Positions 22,301 through 33,956 of a stretch of DNA of 64,000 nt are shown here, one piece after another. Source of the stretch: Ariolimax columbianus (taxonomy: Eukaryota > Mollusca > Gastropoda > Stylommatophora > Arionidae); the NCBI GenBank assembly GCA_036924085.1, contig JAVGWX010000004.1:77425090-77489089 (forward strand), written 5' to 3'. How positions within the stretch are numbered: the first letter of the stretch is position 1; every line of letters starts with the position of its first letter. The notes below the pieces were generated by a model, which worked only from the letters and a program-made list of their open reading frames with translations, had not been told where the DNA came from and searched no databases. The position numbers and the translations under genes are program-made.

Positions 22301-24750
22301 AAAACCTCAAATGAAGAAGAGCAAGATTAATTGAGAAGTAAAGAGGCAAAGGTCGAGAGATGGGCTGAAGGAGGTTCTGGGCCCAACATGGTACACCAAG
22401 GCAAAAGAGGGAAATGAGTTTACTCAAGATCTGGTTACCTGGCATCAGACACACATGCCTGATAGAATGCCAGGATTTAGAGACCTCTTCCTCCAGTTAA
22501 CCCAGCTGTAAATGGGTACCTGATAAAGTAGGGGGAACATTTTGGAGCCATTTCGAGAGCTACGAGTTCCTGCTCTGTTGTCTGCCCTTGCAGCAATGAA
22601 CTAGACTGAGCACATGTGGTGGGTGTCCAGGTGCAATGAAGCTAGTTCTGAGTCATTTTCCATTTTTTAGATGGCAAAAATTAAGAAATAATTTAGCCCA
22701 CAAAAAAAAAGGAATTATGACACCATTCTATTCTCTTTGCCAGGGTCCGAAGGGGATGGATTAGGTAGGTAAGTTGGCCATCAGCTTAGGCGACAAGGAC
22801 TCATCGCACCAACCATACATGATAATGATGAGTGGCAGAGTTCCTGGCTGCATGTAATTTGGATGATATTTTTCTAATTTGACTTATCCAGATCACAACA
22901 TGTAAGATGAGATGAGATGCCTCTGGAAAACAATCAACGTGACTAGGAGACAGAATGCAAAATGAAGATTTGAGAAGAATAGTTAAAGCAAGACACTGCA
23001 CTGAATATATTGAGAGAATCAAGTGGTTCAGTCACCTAATAAGAATACAACTTGACCAACTACGCCTGTGCATCTATAACGCACAGCAATCCGGTTTCGC
23101 TGTCGTGGCAGACCAAGAACTAGATGGATGGGAAATGTGTGTATATTCTAAATCACTGGATGACAACTACTTCAGCGACATGTCTGGCCCTGTGTAACAG
23201 TATCATGTGTCAGGGAGCAGCAGCTAACAGGCCCACCATTCAGGAAAACATAAGGGGTAGAAACAACAGTTTATTCTCTGGAGCCGAAAATTGGCAGAGG
23301 AGGTAATTGGTGAGGTTAGGGAAAACTAGGGTCAACACAATGCCATTGTCAAATTACGTTAAAATCATGAGAGAGAGAGACAGCTTTGTTTACTAGTGGT
23401 TAGGGCTGACTTGTCTAAGTTGGAGGTAGTGCCTTTAGACTCCCCTTCGTTATTTGAGCGACAAGGAATGGCATGTTAGGGAGTCACATTGGGAATGACA
23501 GGTAAACTTATGAGTCTATGGGATTCAAGATTCAAGATGGGAGTAGCCAAGATAAGATTGACGGATGACCAGTCGGCTGGGAAGGAACACTCGATCGCCA
23601 TCTTGGTTTTGGGTCGGGCTAAAATTGGTCTTTAAAAGAAAGAGGAGATTTGATATTCGAGAGACATAGCTTTTATGAGTGGTTATCTCATCATACATTT
23701 AGAGCATTTGCTCAGTGGTGCGATTGGTGGACACCCTGTAAGCAATATGAGAAGGAAATCTGTTCACTTTGAGTGATAGAACTGGGACAACCTATCTAGT
23801 TTCCACAGATATCACGCACGCACTAGCTGGTCTGTTGGAAATAGAGAACTGATCAAAGAATCAGAATGGATAGAGGGGTCGGCCATAGCCTCGTGATCGA
23901 AAGAGAGTTATAACCTGAATCCTCAGGGAGCACATCCTCAAGCCTGGTAAGAAGCTTATGTTATATGGTGCAGGACAGATGAAAGCCAGAGATCAACTTC
24001 GCTCCCAACTGCCAGAGGGCACATGTGTCTACTTTGGGGATAGTAGTTAATCAGTTTAGAACAAGATGTGTATAGAGTTTCATAGATACTAGAATTGACT
24101 ATCGAACTGATTTTTATAGTTCCAGGGATTTCATCTAGCTCATGCTAACATTCCTTGAGTTAGAAAGATTTGTATTTATTTAGTTAGATTATTTTTATCA
24201 TGTTGTAACAGATACTTTTTGCAATACATGAATATCTTGTTTTATGTTTAACGTCAAGTATTAGATGTAACTCTTAACTGTCTTAAAGAAATCCTAGCTC
24301 TATCACATGTATACTTAAAAATGGTTGCCGGACAGAAAACTATGGCTCCCAACGCTGCAAGTGGATAAGACCAAACAAGATAAGACAAGGTGGAGCTCGA
24401 ATGGCCACGCGGTGGCATGATCATGACGGAAAGAGCCACCTCCCATCCCTGATGTCCATGGCCTACATTAAGAGCTCTTGAGTGGGTACATTCTCGGCAA
24501 GGCAGGCCACGTGTCTAAATAGGACCAAATTGCAACGGTTTAGCATTGTGAATGTCCTATTGAGGCCTGTCGATTGGGTGACTTCATTTGAGACCCACTC
24601 ATACCAGTGGAACAGATTGCAAGAATGCATACCATGCTGTGCTACACTTGTGATCTGCAGTCCAGGTAACCCTGCATCCAGATGGGCCCAACAATTTGAA
24701 ACAAATAACAATTCATAGCTTGCAAATTTGACAACCAGGCTGAGTCTTTG
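22300..24750. other. intron sequence with one LINE relic
   Basis: The plus strand at about 22,940-23,150 reads, with stops, a degraded LINE RT C-terminus (cagaatgcaaaatgaagatt, gtggcagaccaagaactaga). The rest, including 23,200-24,700, shows no gene, terminal repeat pair or tandem array that I can support. Confidence 0.45.
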
Positions 24751-24754
24751 AATC

Positions 24755-25100
24755 AGGTGGTTTCATGTACAAGTTGTACATGCTGCCCAGGTGGTTTCAT
24801 GTACAAGTTGTACATGCTGCCCAGGTAGTTTCATGTACAAGTTGTACATGCTGCCCAGGTGGTTTCATGTACAAGTTGTACATGCTGCCCAGGTGGTTTC
24901 ATGTACAAGTTGTACATGCTGCCCAGGTGGCCTCATGTACAAGTTTTGCATGCTGCCCAGGTGGTTTCATGTACAAGTTGTACATGCTGCCCAGGTGGCC
25001 TCATGTACAAGTTTTGCATGCTGCCCAGGTGGTTTCATGTACAAGTTGTACATGCTGCCCAGGTAGCCTCATGTGCAAGTTTTGCATGCTGCCCACCAGG
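24755..25100. repeat. 34-bp minisatellite with an inverted repeat in each unit
   Basis: About ten units contain catgtacaagttgtacatg, a perfect 9-bp inverted repeat around one G, followed by ctgcccaggtgg. Three units have catgtacaagttttgcatg and one the more diverged catgtgcaagttttgcatg, so the inverted repeat is lost in those. Confidence 0.95.
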
Positions 25101-25409
25101 TAAATTCAATACTCAGTGGAGTTGACATGGCTGCCATCTACAGTAATTCTTGTCAATGTGGTGTTGTAGTCAAGGATTGATAAAACTAAGGAATAAAGGC
25201 TGCTTGCTCTGGCAGCCTGTGCACAAAGTGCAGGCTAACTTTAATGAGATTTTAGCCACCAGTAAGTAAGCAAGTCCATGCAACAACAATTACAGATTTA
25301 TCTGTGGAATAAGTATTGTATACTCTAATAATAACTGAGGATTGTGCTACCTAGCTTTGGATGGTGTTGTGCAAGTTACTAATAGCTGCCTACAGATAGC
25401 CACCTCACA

Positions 25410-25652
25410 GCTAAAGGGGGACTCAATGGTCTCGAGGTGCCGGACGTCGCATGTTCGAATCATGGTGGAGACCAAGATCTTTTTCATGTGGATCTTCTTG
25501 TAAAATTCCCCTGATCTCTTGGTAGTGAGACCGGACTCCTGTGTTCAGTACCGAACACGTTACAAATTTCTTGGCAGTTGGAAATCAAAAGAGTAGGCTT
25601 AACAGCCGCTTCCCGGACAAAATTCAAATTAAAAATCTACCCAAGTTTTTGC
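25410..25652 (+). mobile_element. tRNA-derived SINE, family B
   Basis: It has the head aatggtctcgaggtgc, the B box tgttcgaatca, the body cggactcctgtgttcagtac and the end aaaaatctaccca, shared with the minus copy at 3,046-3,297. Confidence 0.75.
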
Positions 25653-25739
25653 ACCTTTCACCGGGTGAATTGTTGAGAGCAGCTATAGATGGCACCTAAC
25701 TGGCTGCGGGTCTACTTAGCTCTAGTCTTTGAGTTTATT

Positions 25740-25830
25740 AAGATGCACATCGACAAAACACCACCCTCCAAGACACTGGTTGTGTACAGACTCTGTAGAA
25801 TCTTCTAAACCAGTATATAGACGTTAGTTA
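25740..25830 (+). mobile_element. CR1-like LINE 3' tail
   Basis: It carries ctggttgtgtacagactctg, cttctaaaccag and gacgtta. The upstream part is strongly decayed. A TA-flanked MITE starts at its last base pair. Confidence 0.8.
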
Positions 25831-26217
25831 CGAGGCGTGTTAAAATGAAACCGAACCTAGCTGCGCCAAGTGAACATACGTATGATGCGCATCATGACGT
25901 CACTTCTGGTATAAACAGCACATACCAATCGTCAAGTTTGCAAAATTTCATTATCCTCCAACTCATGTTTCCTCTGCAGACTGTTGAAAACATGGCAGGT
26001 GTGATACGGAATCGGTCCAGAGTTGATAAGCTAGTGGTGATTTGATTTCTAACAGAATGATGGATGTCCGACCAGTAGACATTCATCACAGAATGCAGGC
26101 AGCAAATGGTGACTTAACATGGTTGGTATGTGCTGTTTACATCAGAAGTGACACCATGCGCATTGTACGTATGTTCACTTGGTGCAGTTCGATCCGGTTT
26201 CATTTGAACATGCCCCG
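25831..26217 (+). mobile_element. mariner-derived MITE with about 95-bp inverted repeats
   Basis: TA lies on both sides (25,829 and 26,218). The two ends are inverted copies for about 95 bp, for example CGAGGCGTGTTAAAATGAAA against CGGGGCATGTTCAAATGAAA, and catacgtatgatgcgcat against catacgtacaatgcgcat. The middle keeps a transposase start (MAGVIRNRSRVDKLVVI) and, one frame on, PVDIHHRMQAANGD, the helix-turn-helix region of mariner transposases. All catalytic parts are deleted. Confidence 0.88.
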
Positions 26218-26769
26218 TAAGTTAAGTCACTGCCTCAATCTGCATTCTGATACTGGACATTGTTGTCAAGTACCCACTGCTCCTCTCAGCAGCAATGACC
26301 CTGCCTCTCACTCTAGCAGAGAAGGCCCCCCCCCCCCCCCCCAGCCGGCATTCTTACTGCTTAGCACAGAACTATCAGTATATATGACAGCATAAAAGAA
26401 CCAATAATAACCGAAGAAGTTACCTGGGTTCATCATACCAGCTTGCCCTCAATGAACGCTAAGTATATTAAAAAGTTCATAATCCTCATTGGAAATAAAC
26501 ACAGTGTAATGAAATGTCCACATAAAAATCATGTGTGTGTCTTTCACATAAAAGATAGACAAACTATGTCTAGTTGTAGACTCAAAATGAACATCTTGGA
26601 CTTCCAGAAATATGAAAACATATCCTTGAACTCATAAGGTGAAAAATAATAAGGAGAAAAACAATAAATAGCAAACCTAGAGAACTGAAGATTTGAGATT
26701 TGGTTAACCTTACTAGTATTGTAGGTGATAATGATAATTTATTAAAGGGATAATTAGAATTAAACCATA

Positions 26770-27011
26770 TCTGGTGGGTTAGTGGTTAAGTTACACGGCC
26801 CCCAAAAAACTGAAGGTGCTGGGTTAGTTCCCTAATCACAGCAACGGATGTTACTCCCAGGGAAGCAAACCCTTAGAAAATGCAGGAGGAATCAGACCCT
26901 TACATAAAATGCATGGCGAAGTCGGATGCACTGGGCTGACAGGTGCAAAATAAAAACTTTGCGCAACACACACCGGGAAAAGAGACAAGGTGAACGAAAA
27001 AAAAAAAAAAC
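26770..27011 (+). mobile_element. tRNA-derived SINE, family A
   Basis: The head is ggttagtggttaagttacac, followed by a degraded B box (gggttagttccc), the family body and a (a)n end of about 14 bases. Confidence 0.88.
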
Positions 27012-27289
27012 CACATCTAACCTGCAGGCATCAACAATCACTATTTGACTACAATAAATATGAGGATGGAAAAACAGCCAGATAAATAAGCAAATAACAT
27101 TCAATGTTTTCACTAAAATATTGGTGTGTGCTTTAGACATAAAAAACAGTCAACTACATGACTGACAGACTCTAAAGTATATATTCAAAACAATAAAAAC
27201 ATCTCAACATATGCTCAATACTAATTTATAAAATTTATGACAAAGATTTATAGAAAGCCATGTTTTAGATTGTGATTGTGGATTAAACA

Positions 27290-28030
27290 AAAGAAAGCCA
27301 TGTTTTATATTCTGTTTCAGGTATAATGGCGCAAGACAAAAGAAAGCCATGTTTTATATTCTGTTTCAGGTATAATGGCGCAAGACAAAAGAAAGCCATG
27401 TTTTATATTCTGTTTCAGGTATAATGGCGCAAGACAAAAGAAAGCCATGTTTTATATTCTGTTTCAGGTATAATGGCGCAAGACAAAAGAAAGCCATGTT
27501 TTATATTCTGTTTCAGGTATAATGGCGCAAGACAAAAGAAAGCCATGTTTTATATTCTGTTTCAGGTATAATGGCGCAAGACAAAAGAAAGCCATGTTTT
27601 ATATTCTGTTAGTTATTATGGCGCAAGATAAAAGAAAGACATGTTTTATAATGGGTCTAAACAAAGGAAAGCTATGTGTTATATTCTGTGTTATAATGGG
27701 GCTAGACAAAAGAAAGCCATGTTTCATATTCTGTATAATAGAGCTTGACAAATGAAAGCCATGTTTTATATTCTGTGTTAGTTATAATGGGTCTAGACAA
27801 AAGAAAACCATGTTTTATATTATGTGTTGTAATGGTGCTAGATTAAAGAAAGCCATGTTTTATATTCTGTATAACAGAGCTTGACAAACGAAAGCCATGT
27901 TCTATATTCTGTCACAGTTATAATGGAGTTAGACAAAAGAAAGCCATTTTTTATATTCTGTGTTATAATTGGACTAGACAAAAGAAAGCCATCTTTTATA
28001 TTTTGTGTTAGTTATAATGGAACTAGACAA
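27290..28030. repeat. 49-bp minisatellite decaying to the right
   Basis: Six nearly identical 49-bp units (gacaaaagaaagccatgttt, tatattctgtttcaggtata, atggcgcaa) are followed by about nine shorter, diverged units. Each intact unit contains tgtttcag, an acceptor-like string on the plus strand, which is antisense to the host gene. Confidence 0.93.
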
Positions 28031-28554
28031 AAGATAGTCATTTTAAACTATTACAGATCTGAAAAGACACTAACTTTTTACCAACATGTTTTTAAATAAA
28101 AAGACAACTTAAAAAACATTTGGCATTTCCAGAACAACAATGTGAATGTATATTAAATATAACAGAAAAAGCAAAGAAAGATAAGTGTGTTAATCAAAAG
28201 TAACTAAATGCCAAACACGTGCCTACACATCCTGTGACTCATAAAAGAAACGCAATAACAGCTCAAATTATTAACGAAGATTAAGTAAAAAGCCTTAGAA
28301 TTTCACAGGCCACGCTAGTTCTAAAGAAGCTAGTCCTCCAACAGGCAGCCACTTGAGTGCCCACTCCTAAACCTGCAGATCTGGAAATAGCATACAAGGG
28401 CCAGGTTGGGCAATAGTTAAGGGGAGGCAACTGGTGAGGCTGTGTATCAACAAATCACCAATTAAGTGCTGGAGGGATGAGTGAGAGGGTGGGCTTAGAA
28501 AGTGAGGCAAGGGGGAACTCTGGCCTGAGCAAAAGAAAGTAGACGGTGAATAAT

Positions 28555-28800
28555 TAGACCTGACCAAGATCTGGTTTGTTTTTAAGGATCTCAAGGAAAA
28601 AAAACACTACTGAATGAAAGAAAACAGGCAGTGCAGAAACTTGTACGACCAATATCAGGTTTAGTTTTAAGGATACAAGCAAAACAAACTCTACTGAATA
28701 AAGACAAAGAGATAGTGAAGAAACTTGTACGACCAAGATCAGGTTTAGTTTTAAGGATACAAGCAAAACAAAGTCTCTGTCCGAAATGACAAAAGGCAGA
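28555..28800. repeat. three-copy repeat of about 88 bp
   Basis: Three units contain agatcaggtttagttttaag, gatacaagcaaaacaaa and gaagaaacttgtacgacc. The first is diverged and the last is truncated. Confidence 0.8.
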
Positions 28801-29078
28801 AAATGAAGAAACAAAATTTGGTTGACTTTTATGAATTCCAGGAAAACAAAGACTTGCAGAAGAGAACACTACCAACAAGCAATACTTGTGGCGATTGGAG
28901 AGAGCAGCAGAAATGCATAGGGCATAGCTTAAGTATATATAACACATCCTCAAGGACAAACTAACAAAAACCCACAGTATTGACTAAAAATAATTGTAGT
29001 TTGATTTGAACATACTGAACAAGTGAAGAAGTTAGTGAGCCAGTTAGTTTTCTTTCCACTTATACCACTGAGCTAATG

Positions 29079-29336
29079 GGGACGGTGTGGGCTAGTGGTT
29101 AAGTGACACGGCTCACAACCAGAAGGTGCTGGGTTCGATCCCCATCACAGCACCAGCCGTTACCCCGGGGAAGCAAACCTTTAGAAAATGCAGGAGGAAG
29201 CAGACCATTACATAAAAAATGCATGCTGAAGTCGTATACACTGGGCCGACAGGCGCAAAATAGAAACCACAGTGCAACGCACACCGCCTTGGGGATTTAA
29301 GAAATAAGGCAAACGCAAAAAAAAATTTAAAAAAAA
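29079..29336 (+). mobile_element. tRNA-derived SINE, family A, best preserved copy
   Basis: The full head is present: ggctagtggttaagtgacac (A box) and gggttcgatcccc (B box). It is followed by accagccgttaccccgggga, a 3' body with gcaacgcacaccgccttggg and an A-rich tail. This is the reference for the other four copies. Confidence 0.93.
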
Positions 29337-29434
29337 ACAAAACAAACCCACTGAACTTAGTGGAGAGATTAAGTCAACAGTCCTCTGCCAGGTGCGTTGT
29401 GTCGGCCAATGTGAGCTAGAGTCATTGTACAATC

Positions 29435-31740
29435 ACTCTAATGTCATCTATCCACCTGCCGAGTAGGTCGCCCTTTGCCCTGTAGCCAGATCAACCAGTG
29501 TTGTAAGCCATCAGTGGAAGCTGATGATTTGTGCATTCTCTTGAGATGACCAAACAATGTATTTCCTGCCTGGAAATGTACTCTGCATAAGTCGTAGTGC
29601 TGACCATACTTCGAATGTTGGTGTTCCACATTCTGCCATTCCTGGTAACACCGATGACCTTCCTCAAACACTTCATTATACGTGTTAAAATTCTGCTCTC
29701 ACTAGCTCTGGACAGAGGACATGTTTGTCACTGGTAACACAGAGTCGGAATAAATATACTGTTCATCAACTGTTGCTTTGTTGCTAAACTAATGCTCTGG
29801 TGCCTAAGCAGTTGTGAAAACTGATAATTCACCGCAGATGCTTTCTGAAGCTAATCTTGTGATTTCCTTGCTGAGCCTAATGTCGGCCAAAATAATACTG
29901 TCCAAATACCTGAACTCATGGGTCTGTTGAAGAGCAAATATCATTTACACCTATTTTGGAGACAGCATGGCTCACAATCCGAAGATGCTGGGTTCGATCG
30001 CCATCACAGCACCGGCCGTTACCCCGGGGAAGCAAACCCTTAGAAAATGCAGGAGGAAGCAGACCCTTACATAAAGTGCATGCTGAAGTCGGATGCACTG
30101 GGCCGACAGGGGCAAAATAAAAACCACAGTGCAACGCACACCGCCTTGGGAATTAGAGAAATAAGGTGAACGCAAAAAAAACAACAAAAAAACAATTTAC
30201 ACCTATGTTGAGTAGCCAAGGTGCTCTGCTGATCTTCAGTGTTTGTTTTCGTCTCGTTAATTTGTATATTGTATTTGCGCAGGAAGCCCCAAGTGCTCCT
30301 ATGATTTTGCAGTTTCTATGATTCTGCAACAAAGCAATTCGTGAGTTCAGTTCTACTTCTAATGTCTCAATTTGGCTTGTTTCTGACATGATTTTGCCCA
30401 TGTAGATGTTGAACAGCAGAGGGGAGGGAAAGCAGACACCCCCTGTCTAACATCTGTAGTGTAGTGATTTTATCTGTGACACCATCGGTCATTCCTATGA
30501 CATTATACTCACATGATACAGTGCTCTGACCTTATCAAGTAGCTGGCCTTGTACACTATAATCTACCAGTATCTTCCAAAATTTAGTCCTGTTTACCCTA
30601 ACAAATGCTTTTTCTTGATCAATGAATGCAATGCACAGATTTTCTTTATATTCTATCGATCTTTTTATTAATTGCATTACAGTGAATAAGGTGTAAGTGC
30701 AGTCCATACCTCAACAAAATCCAAATTGAGGTTTGGACATCTGAGGTTAAAACAATATGTCTTGTTCTCTGTTCTAAGATCTTTGCATACATTTTACCAA
30801 CAGAACAAAGCTGCAATATGTCTCTGTACGTGTCATAGTTCCTTTGGTTGCCCTTTTTCTATCAAATTGACATGATTGTAGCTTGCTACTAGTCATCTGT
30901 CTTTCCACATCATTGTAAAGAGTCTCTTTAGCCATACTAGCCTTGTTCCTCCACATGCATTAACCGCCTCCGTTGTTATGCTGTCCATACCTGGTGACTT
31001 ATTCTTAAGAAAGAATGTTCTTTATAACTATTTCTTCAATCATTATATCCGGCTTTATATGATCTGAGTGGTGTAGTATCTCCCATGGACACAGTATAGT
31101 TGAAAAGTTCTTCAAATATTCCTTCTTCCGATTTCCTCTACTGAGTTCATTAAAGATATGAAAACCACGATTGTTATTGATGACTGAAACAGGATTGAAG
31201 CATTCGTGTATAAAAAAAAAGTCTCAAGGGTTATTTTGGCATTTTAAAGTTAGTTGCTCGCACAATGTTTCCAAGATTTCTCTGGCTTTTTTTATTGTCC
31301 TTTTGGTTTATCGTCATGGTGTCTGGTTGGAAATGTAGTCGTCTTGTTTCTTTCTTAGACACCAACCAACCTTTTAAGCTTCATTTTCTTAGACCGTATA
31401 GTCGCACTTACCACATCACTCCACAAAGCTGTTTGTTTCAGATCTTTTTCTGTGTTGTCAGTTCTTTGTTCTACAGTACTTATGAAGAGCAGTTGTCAAA
31501 GTTGCTTAATAGATAGCCTGTTCACTACTCATATCCACAGTGTCTTCTATAAGTGTCATAAAGACATTTGTAACTTTCTAGACATACACTATTCTGGACA
31601 GCTTCCTCCTCTAACTTTTGAAGGTTTGTTACAAAATTTGGTTTAACCATCTTTAGACTCATCCTGTATGGAAGTACTTGTGTCAGCAGTGTACATACAG
31701 ATGTTAGGAATGACACTAAATTATGTTATGTTTCTTTTCT
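29435..31740 (-). mobile_element. degraded LINE with reverse transcriptase region
   Basis: The minus strand at 30,707-30,495 reads CIAFIDQEKAFVRVNRTKFW, the RT palm motif of LINEs (usually DxxKAFDxV). Upstream, around 31,200-31,050, is a FHIFNELSRGNRKKEY-like stretch. Downstream, at 29,690-29,440, is a C-terminal part (GHRCYQEWQNVEHQHSKYGQ) related to the one at 57.1 kb. There are many stops and frame breaks. A family A SINE has inserted into it. Confidence 0.75.
29962..30194 (+). mobile_element. tRNA-derived SINE, family A, with target duplication
   Basis: The start is truncated inside the A box, but the B box (gggttcgatcgcc) and full body are present. It is flanked by ATTTACACCTATTTTGGAG and ATTTACACCTATGTTGAG, a target site duplication. 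It therefore inserted into the older LINE. Confidence 0.93.
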
Positions 31741-32159
31741 GCCTGTGTCTGATGAGAATTAAATCAATTTGAGACGTTACGTCTGCGTTGTTTTACCTGC
31801 AACACATTTTGATTTGACTACATCTTGTGACACCTTCAAGACAAATTGTAAATGTCATTTTACAGAAACTGAAACAGTATCTTCGACCAAATTTACTATT
31901 AATAACATATATAACATACATCCAACAAAATGTAATTGTTTAAACGTCTAATTTGTCCATAATATACTGCTATTCAAAGCAACAAGATTTCAGTCACAGT
32001 TAATGTGTAAGCATAAACAGAATATGAAATCAATTTCAGTCCAAGATGCTCTCTAAAACAATGTAGCCAATCAAAATCCAGCCAAAAATTATCTTCAAAA
32101 ATGACTGGGAATAAAACAGGTAAAAAAAAAAGTCAGCCAAAGAAGAACAAAACAAAACT

Positions 32160-32475
32160 GGAATTGGTAAATTTCAACTGTGCTAACATGAATGTTACTT
32201 CAATTTCAACTGTGCTAACATGAATGTTACTTCAATTTCAACTGTGCTAACATGAATGCTGCTTCAATTTTTTCTGTGCTAACATGAATGTTACTTCAAT
32301 TTTAACTGTGCTAACATGAATGTTACTTCAATTTTAACTGTGCTAACATGAATTTTACCTCAATTTTAACTGTGCTAACATGAATGCTACTTTAATTTTA
32401 ACTGTGCTAACATGAATGTTACCTCAATTTTAACTGTGCTAACATGAATGTTACTTTCATTTAAACTGTGCTACT
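32160..32475. repeat. 32-bp minisatellite
   Basis: Nine or ten copies of aactgtgctaacatgaatgt plus tacttcaattt occur with scattered changes. It abuts the left end of element P4. Confidence 0.92.
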
Positions 32476-32479
32476 GTTA

Positions 32480-33170
32480 CTAAACCCTTTGAACCATGAC
32501 GCCCATACATCGAGGCGTGTGTAAATACTTCATTCCCCGAGTCACCCATTTGCCAATATGACAGGTAAACCATTATTTTAAGGTGTATTTTCGGCTGTAC
32601 TGCTTGGAGTTTGGCCATAATATAGTGACGTCTAAACAATATAAACATTTCCAGAAATAACATATATGGCGGAGAAAATATCGTAGCATGTCTTAACAAT
32701 GATTTTGATTATTTTCGTGGTGAAAAGGGGTTTTCAAAATTCAGGAAATGGCCATTCTAAAAGGCTAACAACAGAACAAGTCGTCGAAATTTTGTCGTTA
32801 ATAACTTTGAGGTGGATAAATTGAATTAAGATGGTGTTTATTCCGAAAGGGATCAGCTGTTATTTTGAATAACAACATGTGTATGATTCTGATTACCATT
32901 GATTAAGATCAAGCTAGAACTGTTCCTCAGAGGGGTATCCCACATAATGTATCAAGTGAATTTGATGAATATATTCCACTCTCTACTGAAGTAGGAGTAT
33001 TGAAGATTAGCAGGTCGGTCAATTTTAGATAGAATAACTAAATTAGAGCACATAGTTTTGTCATAGTAAATAGGTTAACTCAAATGTCTACATTGTGCGT
33101 ATTTGTATTTACTCAGCTGCACAGAGGAATGGGATTTTAAGGACTGCTTAGCTAGAGTTCAGAGGGTTAA
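32480..33170. mobile_element. TTAA-type element P4, relative of P3
   Basis: The ends are CTAAACCCTTTGAACC (border mutated from TTAA) and GTTCAGAGGGTTAA. It aligns with P3 over its whole length, for example ggccataatatagtgacgtc against ggccatattatagtgacatc. Length is 691 bp. It has no intact frame. Confidence 0.75.
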
Positions 33171-33218
33171 GGAGAGCAGGTAGTTATGGTACCAGTCTTG
33201 TAATCAGGAAACATGATT

Positions 33219-33956
33219 TTAACCTTTTCTGTTCCAATGGCGTGAGGTTACGACGATTTGGCTCCGTTCCACTGGCGTTGCATGCCGTCAGCTCTAGGGA
33301 CATTGCTTTATCGTATTTAAACTAACGGGTTAATGCCATAGAAATGGCTGAACATAAAGCTCTTTTGATTGTAGAGAGTTAGAACTTCCGTCATGTACAG
33401 TTAGAAAAAAAAAACCGCGATTTTTTAATTTGTTTAAGATTTTGGAAAGGATTTCTTCTGTTTTTCGCTTGGATTTGAAGATTCACCTTATTGAATATGA
33501 AAGAGTTGAGTTTTTGCAACGGATTTTTCTGAGGTAGATCTTTAGTTTGTTTATGTAGATACAATAATTACGTTTATAGTCAAAGTGACAGAAATAGTTA
33601 TTACTGTAGTGATCGATAGTAGTATTAGTACATTTTTCATTTTTTGTTCTTTCTAACCAAGGGACGCCGCTACCAGGTGAGTCTATATTTTTGTGCTATT
33701 TTTTTAATCACTGTTACCTTTCTTCATCTTCTTGTATCTCAAAAATGAACATACACACAATAACAACAATAACACCGACAAGTTCTTTATTAATATATGT
33801 CTCTAGACACACGTACGTACACAAAAATCTAAACAAAATTTTTAAAAAAGGTTAGAGGTTCTCAAAATCAACAACCACATTGGGCATGACGTGCTAATAA
33901 ATTAAACAGATACAGGAAATATAAGTAATATTGTAATCTGGAAAGCAAAAGGTTAA
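33219..33956. mobile_element. TTAA-flanked element P6, relative of P1
   Basis: The left end TTAACCTTTTCTGTTCC and inverted right end TTAACCTTTTGCTTTCC match at 14 of 17. Length is 738 bp. The interior aligns with P1 (tttgcaacggatttttctga against ttgcaaccgatttttctaag). A CR1-like LINE fragment follows immediately. Confidence 0.72.

Noticed and set aside
23190..24235. Possible solo LTR beginning tgtaacagtatcatg and ending near gcaataca
   Set aside because: No second LTR, target duplication, primer-binding site or tract could be identified, so the borders are guesswork.
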